Shown here: piece by piece, positions 9,450 through 19,281 of the stretch
Position numbering within the stretch: position 1 is the first letter of the stretch
Layout: each line of letters begins with the position of its first letter
Assembly (NCBI GenBank): GCA_947652115.1
Contig: OX393563.1
Coordinates: 11,283,006-11,347,005 of the forward strand
Length of the DNA: 64,000 bases
Origin: Blastomussa wellsi
Taxonomy: Eukaryota > Cnidaria > Anthozoa > Scleractinia > Plerogyridae
Reading direction: 5' to 3'
Notes under the pieces: generated by a model
What the model was told of the DNA's origin: nothing
Seen by the model: the letters and a program-made list of their open reading frames with translations, nothing else
Databases searched by the model: none
Program-made: the position numbers and the translations under genes

Positions 9450-9453
9450 CAAC

Positions 9454-10573
9454 GAGTGCCACATTACCTAATTTATGCACACAGAGATAGAGAGACCATC
9501 AGTTTGCAACTATAACTCAAGAGAAAGGTTTTCAGCCTAACACTGTCGTTGTTTCCATAACTGTGTAATATTACAAATTGACTTGCTCAAAGTCTCTCAT
9601 TTAATTTTCAGGAGACTGCTGGATATAGATATGGAGAGTGTGTGCTGGGTTGAAATTAAAATGGCAATAGAGCCATTCCTCAATTTAGCGTGCCTCACCT
9701 CACAGTCTTCTGTACATTAAGCAGTCTTTTTGGAATAGCTATCATCAGTCATGTCTATCGACACAAAGAAAAACCCAAGCGACTTGGGACAAGTATATAT
9801 AAGAAAGCGAACTTGCCATTTGCTCAACTTGTAGAGACATCTTTTGTGGGTGGCCTTTTGTCCTTGCAGTTGTTAATTGGATAACCTTTCAGCACTAAAA
9901 CCAAAATTAGTTGTCCTTGCTCCACTGGTTTCCAACACATTCTCATTGACCATTTTCACATTGCCCATAATACACCTTGTTTACACCCAAGCATTAGCAT
10001 AAGCATTGTCTTCCGATTCTCTTGGGATGACTGTAATATAGATCTGGAGAGAAAATGGCCGTTTTGATTGAAATGTGGATGAAGTCAAATTCAATTTTCT
10101 CTCACAACTTTATTTTTGCCTTTATTGCTCGAATGTTCAGCAGAAACAGTCGAAAATTCTGCACTATGCACTTTGTCTCGATAAATGTAACTAGGAGAGG
10201 AGAATTTTGATGTTGATCATTGTAAAGGATGAAAGAATAGCTGAACCTAATAAGTGGCTCAAGAGTGTGATTCTTATTTGCACCAAATTTAATATATTAA
10301 GAAAATTAATAAATAATGTGGCAAACACAACAAAAATAACTATTGTATATTATTATATTAATGTTAATGAGGTTCATAAAATTTTAATGGATTTACATGG
10401 CTGTATGCTGCCTTGTAAAATTTACTTCTCATAAAATACTATTAATATTTATCATTTCAATGTATCTGTACATTGTTGCTTTGGTCCCCTTTCACATTTT
10501 AATTCCAAAAATTGTATCAACTGGTTTTAAATATACCATCCAAAGAACCATAAATATAAAAATATATTTCTGG
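9454..10573. other. Intergenic DNA
   Basis: No gene recognised. The short frames here are unconvincing in AT-rich sequence. The right part (about 10250-10573) is probably the 3' UTR of the minus-strand LysM gene. I see no clear polyadenylation signal that I would defend. Confidence 0.4.
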
Positions 10574-13262
10574 TCATCTGTCATCTTTTTTTCTTAGGTA
10601 CAAAAAGGCAACTATTCCTGGCAATAGAATACCTACAATGAACACAGTTACTATGATTCCCTTCCATCCAATGCCACAAGCTGTTCCAAGTGTCTTTTCC
10701 TGTTGTTTTCTCAATTTTATTGGGTTTATGCAATTTATGGTCAACGTCCTAGTAACTTCCTCAAGATTATTCTTCCGTAGGGGTGTAGATTTGCAAATAA
10801 GCTTGAGATCATTGTCCATGTGTTGTAGAAAGCTGTTTGGTGAATCAAGCGCAGAGCGAATGCTGACAGTCCTAATACAATCTCCATTGAGCCCACTCTC
10901 CTCATAATCAGACTCGTCATTATCATCATCAATACCTCCTGATGTTGAAGGCTGGTTCCCGGGTATTTTGATAGGTGGGGGTCTTGGCTTCTTATCAGAT
11001 ATTTCAGTCAATAATCCATGTGGCTGGACAGGAATTTTAATAGTCTTTACCGCATGAAAATCTTGATCACTGTAAAAATTATTGACCCTCTTTATTTCAG
11101 CTACCTGTGAAAATGAAAAAATTCACCAATCAATAACAAATTTTGTCCTTATCTTTTGTTGGATTCAATAATAATAAAGTAAATATTATGAAGACATAAG
11201 AAGACAAAGAGCCAGAGTGTGATACTTGAGATCAAGCGCCGCCGGATCCGATGGCTCGGGCATGTCCTCAGAATGGGCCTAGATCGTATCCCCAAGACCG
11301 CCCTTAGATGGACACCACCTGGAAAAAGGAGGCGAGGGCGACCCAAGATAACTTGGAGACGTACTGTCATGGCCGAGCTGAGTGAGATGGGCTTGTCCTG
11401 GGGCGCGGCACAGCATGCAGCAAAGGACCGGTCCAGATGGAAGCAGATTATTGACGCCTTATGTCCCACACGGGACGAAGAGGGCTAACTAACTAAATAT
11501 TATGAAGTGATGTTTTCATGATGAAAATGCTTAGAAGCTGCTTGGTATTTCAAATAACTCCAGCTCCTTCTAAGAGCGAAGTAAATGCTGAAACATGGAC
11601 CATGGCAGGAAATAGAGATTATTCCATGGAAAGTGCGCATGAACAATTTTTATTCACGATTTGCTATGCATAAAAAAAAAACGAACAAGTGAACGCAGCA
11701 AACTAGTGAGTTTTTTGTGCATAGCAATGCATAGTAATGTTTTTATTTCATACATACTGCACGCTTGTTGCCCTCCATTGTGAAGTACTATTGTTTGCAT
11801 CTCTGATTGGATGAACAATGTATTTTCACAGTCGATCGCTCAGTAATATAATGTATGAATTAAATGGCAATCTGCCATTAAAACAGTAATCATGATACAC
11901 TGTGTAATTCTATCATTCCCCAATATCCCTGATATGTTTTAGATAAATTTTGAGAACTGCATTTACATGTTATAAAGAAGCATTCCAGTGGGGGAGGGGG
12001 TAGCCATCTCGCAATATCACTTGCTTCTGAAAAGTGATGTTGCCCAAATGTTGCTGACGTCATTGCCCTTGCTTATTTTTTGAGGTACTGTTTCATCACA
12101 GGGCTGTAATCAGACTTTCATGAGGCTCAGTAGGCAAACATGTTCAAGCAGTGAAGGTGAATGCTGCTGGGGGGTCCAGGAGAATGATTTCCCAAGCAAT
12201 TTTGAAAATCTGAGCCCTCAGAAATGCCATTTCCTGCATTCTAAGCCAATGTATGCTACATTTTATTTTATCATATAATATTATACTTTATACTTTATTA
12301 TCATATATACTGTATTTACTGGTTATGTTTTCACCTATAATTGGTAATTGCACAGCTTTCTGATGCTGGCATCATTTTTCAAGTTTATCGCGTCACTGTT
12401 AGTGGCATTTTGTTAGCCGAATAATCATGTCACATGTTGTTTAGAAATTTCCACATTTCCAGTATTCAGGGCTGTTTCGCATGTCACCTTTACCCCTTGG
12501 AAGACCTCATTTAAAGCTTAATAATATAAGACCTACTTGAGAAATTTCGTAAATAAATTTATTAATAGTCAAGGGCCACGCACAACCTCAAGGTAGTCAC
12601 CATTGTCGTTCAGCTTGTATTACTCTTCTTTAATCGTGAATACATGAAAAATACGGTGAGCGTACAGCTAGACCATTGTTCACTGAGTTGAACACAAAAA
12701 ATAACACTATTTAAAGATTATCCTTCAATTCTTATTTTCAACTTTGGAACAAATCTTGCACTTGTAGCGTTTTTGTCTTTAAAGCAAATATGCATCCACG
12801 TCAATTGATACTGACCCTTCTATATATTCAGTACTTTTTTATCGGTCACCAGTGAACTGTTTTGTGTTATGGATCATCCTTTGTTTGCTTTTACCAAAGT
12901 AAAACCTCAGTTAAGAGTCATAGGGATGATTTTACTATTATGTATGTTATACGTACCGTACAACCGTATTGAAGAGAGAAACTTTGAAGAGAATCATCTG
13001 GCTGAATTTCACGATCAATAGTTTCTGTCTTTCTAGATTGCTGAGGGGCTGATTTCGTCGACGCATATGACCTCTTGTTTCTACTCCTTGGTCTTAATTC
13101 TGTCATCTCCACTGTAGAGTCTTCAATCCCCACTTCGTCCGCAACATCATTCCCAAATATGTAGACTCTTGATGACGGGACATTTTGTATTTCAACAATC
13201 GGATCGTCTTCTGCCCGGCTTGAAACATAACTTGTGTAGCCTCCTTTCTTCAAAAGAGACAT
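10574..13262 (-). CDS. LYSMD3: LysM and putative peptidoglycan-binding domain protein (LYSMD3/4-like)
   Basis: Two coding exons on the minus strand: 13262-12957 and 11104-10574. The donor (GTACGT) and acceptor (TTTCACAG) join in phase 0 to give 278 residues. Residues 1-80 are a polar cytosolic region with the acidic and basic patches typical of this family. The LysM domain spans about 83-128 and is split by the intron just after GCT; it contains DDSLQSFSLQYGCT and then RVNNFYSDQDF and IKIPV, very close to the vertebrate LYSMD3/4 pattern. A Pro-rich, acidic linker follows. One membrane helix lies at about 249-271, ending in a short basic tail. The family consists of membrane proteins of the Golgi and cell surface with poorly known function. 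Whether it is the LYSMD3 or LYSMD4 orthologue cannot be settled here. Length is close to the family's roughly 300 residues. Confidence 0.9.
11180..11507 (+). mobile_element. 5'-truncated non-LTR retrotransposon (LINE) in the LysM gene intron
   Basis: About 300 bp bounded by a 14-bp target duplication, TAAATATTATGAAG (11180-11193 and 11494-11507). It encodes the last roughly 80 residues of an endonuclease/reverse-transcriptase ORF, with the tail pattern RRIRWLGHVLRM, then PPGKRRRGRPKITW, then CPTRDEE. The stop is followed almost at once by a TAAC-repeat tail. It lies opposite to the host gene. Classic truncated LINE copy; RTE/CR1-like by memory, clade uncertain. Confidence 0.85.
11508..12956. 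other. Rest of the LysM gene intron
   Basis: AT-rich intron sequence without a recognisable gene or well-defined repeat. The scattered short frames are not supported. Confidence 0.5.
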
Positions 13263-14320
13263 GACAAATGCTCCTCATTTTAGAGACAACATATCATTTT
13301 GTAGAAGCCGCTTGTGACCTATGCCTACTCATACACGAAAATGAGAATTTTTTGTTACAAACGGACGTCTCTCGTCCGCCATATTGAACTGTAAGACACG
13401 TCACGACTCTCTTCTATATTTGGAAATCGGTGTAAACGTGTTTCCGTCGGGTAGTTGCGTCACACATTCCACTTCCTGTTTGCTGATGTCACGTAATGTC
13501 CTTTTCACCTGGGCCTGTGTTGACGTGGCATTTGGGGAGGTGGGAAGGTTTCTTTGACTTGTTATTTGAGGACATTAGGATTGTTTTCGAATTATAGTTT
13601 TGCAAACGTAATCAAAATGGGAACCAAAATATGAGGCAAATTTGTTTCAAATATTTTAGTTGTTTTATCCCCAAAGCCCGCTTGTCTTTTGTTCAGCACC
13701 AAAAACAAGGATTCTGGCCAGGAACGATAGCTTACCCATCCCCCATCGATACCAAAAGTTCCAATCTCGTCCCCAGAACCCGCTTTTATTTTGGTCAGCA
13801 CCAAGAACACGACGTCCGCAGTTTCAAGGACTTCCGGCCGTTCTGTGCAAACTCAGAACTTTTTGCTTAATCTGTTTGGCCGAGAATCAAAACAATGCAA
13901 TATGCGCATGCTCCAAAAATCGGTCCAGGGGCCGGTTTCTTGAAAGGCCCGGAAACTTTTCATGAAGGGAGCCACTGCTCATATCAAAAACATTTGAATA
14001 AAACAGCTCTGTATAATCATAAGTTTACGGGACCTTCGAGAAACGGGCCCCTGGCCAGAGTAAAGGCCAGACTAAGGCCAGAGTATTAGCCAGAGTCTAA
14101 AGTCAGAGTCCGTGTTCTTTTTTCTGACCAAAAGAAAAGCGGACTCTGGGGACGAGACGCAAAAGTCGTTGCAAAAGTCCGCATTTCACGGACTTTTGGC
14201 CGCAGACTCAGAATTTACTCGCTTAATCTGGTTGGCTATGAATCGAGAGCTGACCAAACGACAAGCGGGTTCTGGGGACGAGATTGAATCAACGATTGAC
14301 ATAAATTGATAGATACCAAC
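13263..14320. repeat. Dispersed repeat region with partly repeated units
   Basis: Left of about 13560 lies the LysM gene promoter and 5' flank. From about 13675 to 14280 a composite repeat is visible. A phrase like CTCGTCCCCAGAACCCGC appears near 13767, and its reverse complement appears near 14139 and 14268. The blocks with GTCCGCA, GGCCG and GCTTAATCTG around 13815-13885 and 14178-14235 are direct imperfect copies. Outer GCCCGCTTGTC and GACAAGCGGGTTC form an inverted pair. The same CTCTGGGGACGAGA phrase recurs near 32780. Probably a degraded MITE. Confidence 0.45.
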
Positions 14321-14324
14321 AGAC

Positions 14325-14548
14325 AGAAGGACTGACAGACTGACAGACTGACTGACTGACTGACAGACTAACTGACAGACTAACTGACAGACTGACAGAC
14401 TGACTGACAGACTAACTGACAGACTGACTGACAGACTGACAGACTGACTGACAGACTAACTGACAGACTAACTGACAGACTAACTGACAGACTGACTGAC
14501 TGACTGACAGACTAACTGACAGACTGACAGACTGACTGACTGACTAAT
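14325..14548. repeat. Microsatellite of GACT/GACA/AACT tetramers
   Basis: A run of tetramers (GACA, GACT, AACT) over about 220 bp with higher-order alternation, such as ACAGACTAACTGACAGACTG. It is not CRISPR-like, because there are no unique spacers. Confidence 0.9.
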
Positions 14549-14928
14549 CTAAAATTCGATGGTTATGTTGTTTTGTATGTATTATAAGCTTTTATTGCTG
14601 TTGACAAAAAAAGAAAGCAGCGTGGAGACATCGTCCTGAAACAAAACGCTTTATTGTGACATTGGAAGTTATTGCAGGTAACCATAGTTACAATCAGAAT
14701 TTTTTAAAAGCCAATGATAAGAATGTCATTCAGTAATCTCCAGTTTGAAGCTAAGGATTTTCCTCACTTTGAAATTATTTCCTGAAAGGTAAAGAGACTG
14801 GATATTCAGAATGTTTATCAAAATATGGTAAACACTGGAGAATATTAATTGTAAACAAGAGTCATCTTTAATTTCAACTCAATCTCTCTTTTGGGAGGTG
14901 AAATCAGCTATGGAAAACGTATGAATAG

Positions 14929-14935
<7 letters not shown>

Positions 14936-14969
<34 letters not shown>

Positions 14970-15212
14970 TGAAGTATAACAATATAATTTGGTTTTATCA
15001 ACTGGGTTGATAATGTCAATTGGCCACCGTAAAGAGATTCAATTGCTGACGTTTCGAGCGTTAGCCCTTCGTCGGAGCGAATCAAGGAATCACACGACCC
15101 ACAATTCCTTGATTCGCTCCGAGGAAGGGCTAACGCTCGAAACGTCAGCTCTTGAATCTCTTTACGGTGGCCAATTGACATTATCAACCCAGTTGATAAA
15201 ACCAAATTATAT
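14936..15212. mobile_element. Fold-back (long palindromic) element, copy 1
   Basis: A near-perfect inverted repeat whose outer arms start at 14982 and 15212 and meet around 15095. The left arm reads TTTGGTTTTATCAACTGGGT and the right arm is its complement. Both arms contain the block CGAGCGTTAGCCCTTC or its complement. A left extension from 14936 (TTTCTAAAGAAAC and a GCTGCGTCGGTG block) is shared with a second copy at 50931-51181, so it belongs to the repeat. The same peptide can be read on both strands, a by-product of the palindrome. RNA from it would form a long hairpin. Confidence 0.85.
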
Positions 15213-15872
15213 GGAAAACGTGGCTGTATTTCTCAATTTCAGTCCTCATGTGGCATTTTTCCCTCTCGATCGCTGTTTTACGCTTTGTGGTTATTTCCTC
15301 TGCGAACTTAAGAAACGATTCGAAAGACTGCAGGTAGTTTTCATTTCCGAGTTAGAAAGGACACACCACCGCGCGTGACTGTAAAGCGGCCTCTTTGAAG
15401 GAGGCTATTCAATTCTGGGAAATGACATGACTATAACTTAAACTATACTTTTTGCATGCAGTCTACGTTAAAGACGCTAATGCGATCTTTTGATCATGCT
15501 CTTTCACCACCCCAGGGCACGCTTTCTGCGTAAAGACGAGGCAGCAGGACCAGCTGTAACCTATAACCATGGGCTCCTGGTAGAACATCATTATAATCAT
15601 GCATGTTTTGGTTAGTTTAACTTTTTTATTGTTTTCATATGAGATTTTGTGTATTATATTTTACGCGAATCGTGTCGAAACGAAAGAAATCCCTTGAGAA
15701 ACTCGCTAAAAGTAATTTAAACACTTCCAGTAACATAACCTACTGCAATACAATACAATTACGCTTGACCTTATAATTTCCATACTTTTGATGCCATCGA
15801 AAATGGCGGAGGCTAACTAAAGCCCTTTAAAAGCATTTTTTTTCAAAGAGGGTTCACGTGGCAACTTGCAGC

Positions 15873-17525
15873 TCACCTGATCAGGCGGTAAATCGCAATG
15901 GTGAGTAAGAGCCCGGAGGCAACGATCACACATTTTTTCCTGCAAAAGAGGAAACATCAATTATTAAATACGTAAAATCTTTCATGCCGGAACCTAATGA
16001 CTCAACAGAACTAGCGTTGTGACTAGAAAATATTGCTATTTTAATTTGATCAGTTCACCGGATTAAATGCTAATACCTGACAGGTTCGTGGTAAAAGTGT
16101 TATTTGTTGCTGTTGGTATTTTTTCCTGTAACTAGATGTTTCTTTACAAGATGGAGCAGCAACCCCCCCCCCCCCCCCCTCCCCAGCCTGGAGGGCCTGG
16201 GGCTGTATTTAGTCCGTCCTTTCGCCTGGGACCTGACAGGCTTTGCTTAACCTACCAGCTATTTAAACCCAGATCACTTCGAGTCGAGGTCATGGCTGGT
16301 TACAGAGGAACCTCAGAAACCTCCGTTTTGTGCCCAATCAACGCCTACTAAGAGACTCGAAGGGCTCTGGGATGAGGACCAGAATGAGAAATTCCACTGA
16401 CCTCAGCGCGGACTCGTGACAAATCTCCGATCCCAGTTTCCACAGCAGCGTTACACTGTCTGCTGATTCCACACTTGTTATTTCTGGAGATCGTTCTTCA
16501 TTCTGTGAATCAGATTCGTTAAGTTGTGCATGATGTAAAGGAAGTGGTCCGTTTGGCTGCGACACAGCTCTTTGTTGCTCCTCCTGCGGGAGATTTGCTG
16601 AATATGCAGTTGTCTTGTTAGGAATACAGCTTTCGCTTTTGATGCGTGCAGGTCCGGAGTCTTGGGGTGAGGTTGCTGCTAACAATGGGCTGAATTCGGC
16701 TTGAGGAGCTTCCATATTGTTAGCGGTGGTGTCATTGATGAACCATTCATTGCTTTCTCGCCTGGCCGTGGGCAAAGGTTTCTTCAAGAGAAAAAATGCT
16801 TGGGTGAATAATTCCTAAATTTTAAATCAACAAACTGAATAAAATCGTTTACATTCAGTTTAAGACACTCCTTGATCAGTAATTTAAGCACTTTTGACGT
16901 GCGCGGAAACAATTTCAATTCCACTAAACGCTGCAATGCAATGGATTTTTGTCACTTACCCGATGTGGCGTTTCGTATTTTGAAAAGAGGTAGAGTGTAA
17001 AAAGCAGTGCAGGTACCACAATGAATGCGACGTAGCAGCACAGTAAAGTTGAAATAAACGGCAAGTTGTTCTTGAAGACTAAAATCATAAAAAGTAAACA
17101 AAAGCAATCATTGCCAGCTTGAAAAGATTGCAAAAATAACCAAGCAATCTCGTCCGCTCTTACAGCATCGGTTTTAGTTGTCGCTCGGTTTATTGAGTCT
17201 AGCCCCCACTAACTACCGCTATTGTTTCCCACGGCTTTAACGTCCCGTACGCAAACTGTTGTCAAATTCACAGATATGCGCGTCGACTCAAAAACAGACA
17301 GCTCTGATTGTCTGTGGTGCAGGCTATGCTCTGCCTGAGATCAAATCATATCTATTTACCTTCTGCAAGCCCCACAAGCAAGTTATACAAGAGCGTGGAA
17401 CATTCTGAAAATTCTCCACTGGCTGTGTTTCCTTGAAAATTTTCTTGCAGACACAAAGCAGTTTTACACGAAAGCTTCCCAGTGGAAATAACAAATAAGA
17501 AAGAAATAAGGATAGCTTTCAACAT
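15873..17525 (-). CDS. Unrecognised membrane protein with signal peptide and two helices
   Basis: Four minus-strand exons read from splice consensus and phase: 17525-17360, 17078-16960, 16781-16402 and 15939-15873, giving 243 residues with all phases matching. Residues 1-19 form a signal peptide. A short Cys-containing extracellular part follows (about 20-58), then membrane helix 1 (about 62-85) ending in basic residues. A cytosolic, Ser/Gln/Glu-rich tail of about 130 residues is followed by a second hydrophobic helix (225-240) that ends four residues before the stop. Residues 207-215 (LLWKLGSEI) resemble the core of a BH3 motif. The last exon could instead splice at the GTGAGC that overlaps the stop, giving another tail. 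I do not recognise the family. Confidence 0.6.
16159..16180 (+). repeat. Poly-C tract
   Basis: A C run interrupted once by T, inside the third intron of the minus-strand gene. Frames through it that read as poly-proline are artefacts. Confidence 0.8.
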
Positions 17526-17695
17526 CTTGAGACTGCCATTACAAACTAAACCTTTGTAAAAGCTTTTCGCTCTTTCGACAGCTCATCGTTACAGCTAGCG
17601 AACGTTGAAGCTACTTCATGGCTCATGACGTAACAATGTATGTAGCGCGCATGAGAAGTTGAAAACTCGTAATCTGATTGGTTAAGCAGCCTTTA

Positions 17696-17988
17696 CTATT
17701 TAACAATTATTAGACTACGAGCCGAAGTTTTCTGTGAAGGAATTGTCAACGAGCCGAGGTGATTATCGCTGAACATCGCTGCTTTTAGAACAAACTCTGA
17801 ATAACTGCATTCCAAAACCTACCATTTTGTGTAATTTTATAATAAAAATCAAGAAAAATCGCGCCTTCAAAAAGGACAACGCGCGCCCGATCGTTTTGAT
17901 CGTGGCGTGATATTGCTCACCCGAGGAGAGCTTTAGTAGACATACGGCTGTAACCAAACCATTAGAGTTTCTACTAATTGTTAAATAG
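17696..17988. mobile_element. MITE with 14-bp perfect TIRs, copy 1
   Basis: CTATTTAACAATTA (17696-17709) is the exact reverse complement of 17975-17988. The interior contains a GCGCGCCCGATCG-type GC patch and an imperfect palindrome. A relative in the opposite orientation lies at about 48760-49056 in an intron of the flippase gene. It sits upstream of the two-helix gene's start. Confidence 0.75.
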
Positions 17989-19281
17989 TGGCAATTTACT
18001 GAGAATCTACCCGACCCAACTTACTTACGATATTACCTTTAATTAACGATTTAATCTTATATCGTCAAAGAATCTTTTAATTTAATAAGTTTCTCTTCAA
18101 CACTCCGCATTTTCTACACTGCACATTTCCACATTTCGCATATCCCACACTCCTCATTTTCTACATTACACATTTTCCACACTCTGCGTTTACACGAGTC
18201 CACCTATATCCTTTGAGTTCATTAATTGCATACCAACTGTGTCCTCTCTTATCAGTTTTTTTTTTCCTTCTCATTTCTTCCAAATGACTAAAAAATTATT
18301 TGTAAACGTGTTGTATAGCCCGAATAGCTTACATGCCTGAACATTATACAAGTGCGACATTCATGATATTTTGTATTTAAGAAGTCCAGGGCTCGACTGT
18401 ATGAAACATTACGAAAGAAAAACCGACGCTCGCATTACATACTGACTATGCAAGAGTTTCAATCAAGATTTCAGGTCAGTCCCGCAGCTTAATCGTTATC
18501 GAGCAATTTTCTCATCTCCATGCCGCCAAAAGTAACTTGAGTGCTTAGCTCTTGGAAAAAATATTCGAGGCACTTGTTCGAAAATTCTAAGTTCACGAAC
18601 ACCAACCATTTCGTTTTCTGGAAAGAAAAACCGACGTTAAAAATGTTTTAATTTCCTTTGTAGAATTTGTATTTAGCTTAAACTGGCGAATTTCTTAAAA
18701 ATCGGATTGTTGACTATCACGGTTCTGTTGCACTTATCAGTAAACAACGAGATAAACGGTTCCTGCTCGGTCGGATTCACCGATTAACTGCAGTGCTATC
18801 TTTGGCAACTGTGCAATTTTCACTGAATTTGACCTCTCATGCGATGTCTATGATCCCGAGCTGTGTGTATGCACATGTGTTTATTAATCCTTGCAAAGCT
18901 TCCAACCTCTCTCGTTCGTTCAAAATGTGTGCCCAACTACGCCCCACACAAAACTCTAATGTTAAGCTAAAACTAACAATGACACGTTTAATTTAATTAG
19001 CACCCAACTAGAAGAGTCTGTATGTTATGTTTCTTTTTTATCAAACCATCAGTACTTTTACATTTCATGCGTATTCCACAATCCGCCAACGCCCTGATGT
19101 ATATTCTGGGCTTATTTCTTTTTCGATTCTTATCGGCGTTTAAGTGTTTATTTGCACGTCCTAAACGCGATAAAATAACTCAGTTAAGGAGACTATAAAG
19201 CAGCTTTAAATTTCTTTTCAGTAAACTGAAATCGTCCAGTAAAGAGGTGTGCTGAACCATTTTACGACGCAACGTGAAAAC
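17989..19281. other. Intergenic DNA upstream of the ShK-like gene
   Basis: No gene recognised. About 18098-18200 holds an irregular repeat of CACATTT/CACACTC words. The 5' UTR and promoter of the downstream secreted-peptide gene must lie towards the right end. A possible acceptor-like TTTCTTTTCAG ends at about 19221, which would fit a 5' UTR intron. Confidence 0.4.

Larger units (their letters stand above)
2898..9453 (+). mobile_element. Complete Ty3/gypsy-type LTR retrotransposon
   Basis: Both LTRs are 197 bp, begin TGTAG, end TTACA and are identical by eye. The element is flanked by a 4-bp direct repeat, CAAC (2898-2901 and 9450-9453). Directly inside the left LTR, after AG, sits a TGG-starting primer-binding-site candidate (3101-3114); I could not assign its tRNA. 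A polypurine tract ends just before the right LTR. One long frame carries gag, protease, reverse transcriptase, RNase H and integrase in the Ty3/gypsy order. Identical LTRs, the target duplication and the open frame all indicate a recent and possibly still mobile insertion. No envelope gene is seen. Confidence 0.95.

Noticed and set aside
14325..14548. CRISPR-like array
   Set aside because: Only tetranucleotide repeats with no unique spacers, in a eukaryotic genome.
14942..15378. Two near-identical proteins on opposite strands
   Set aside because: They come from the palindromic arms of the fold-back element, which read alike on both strands.
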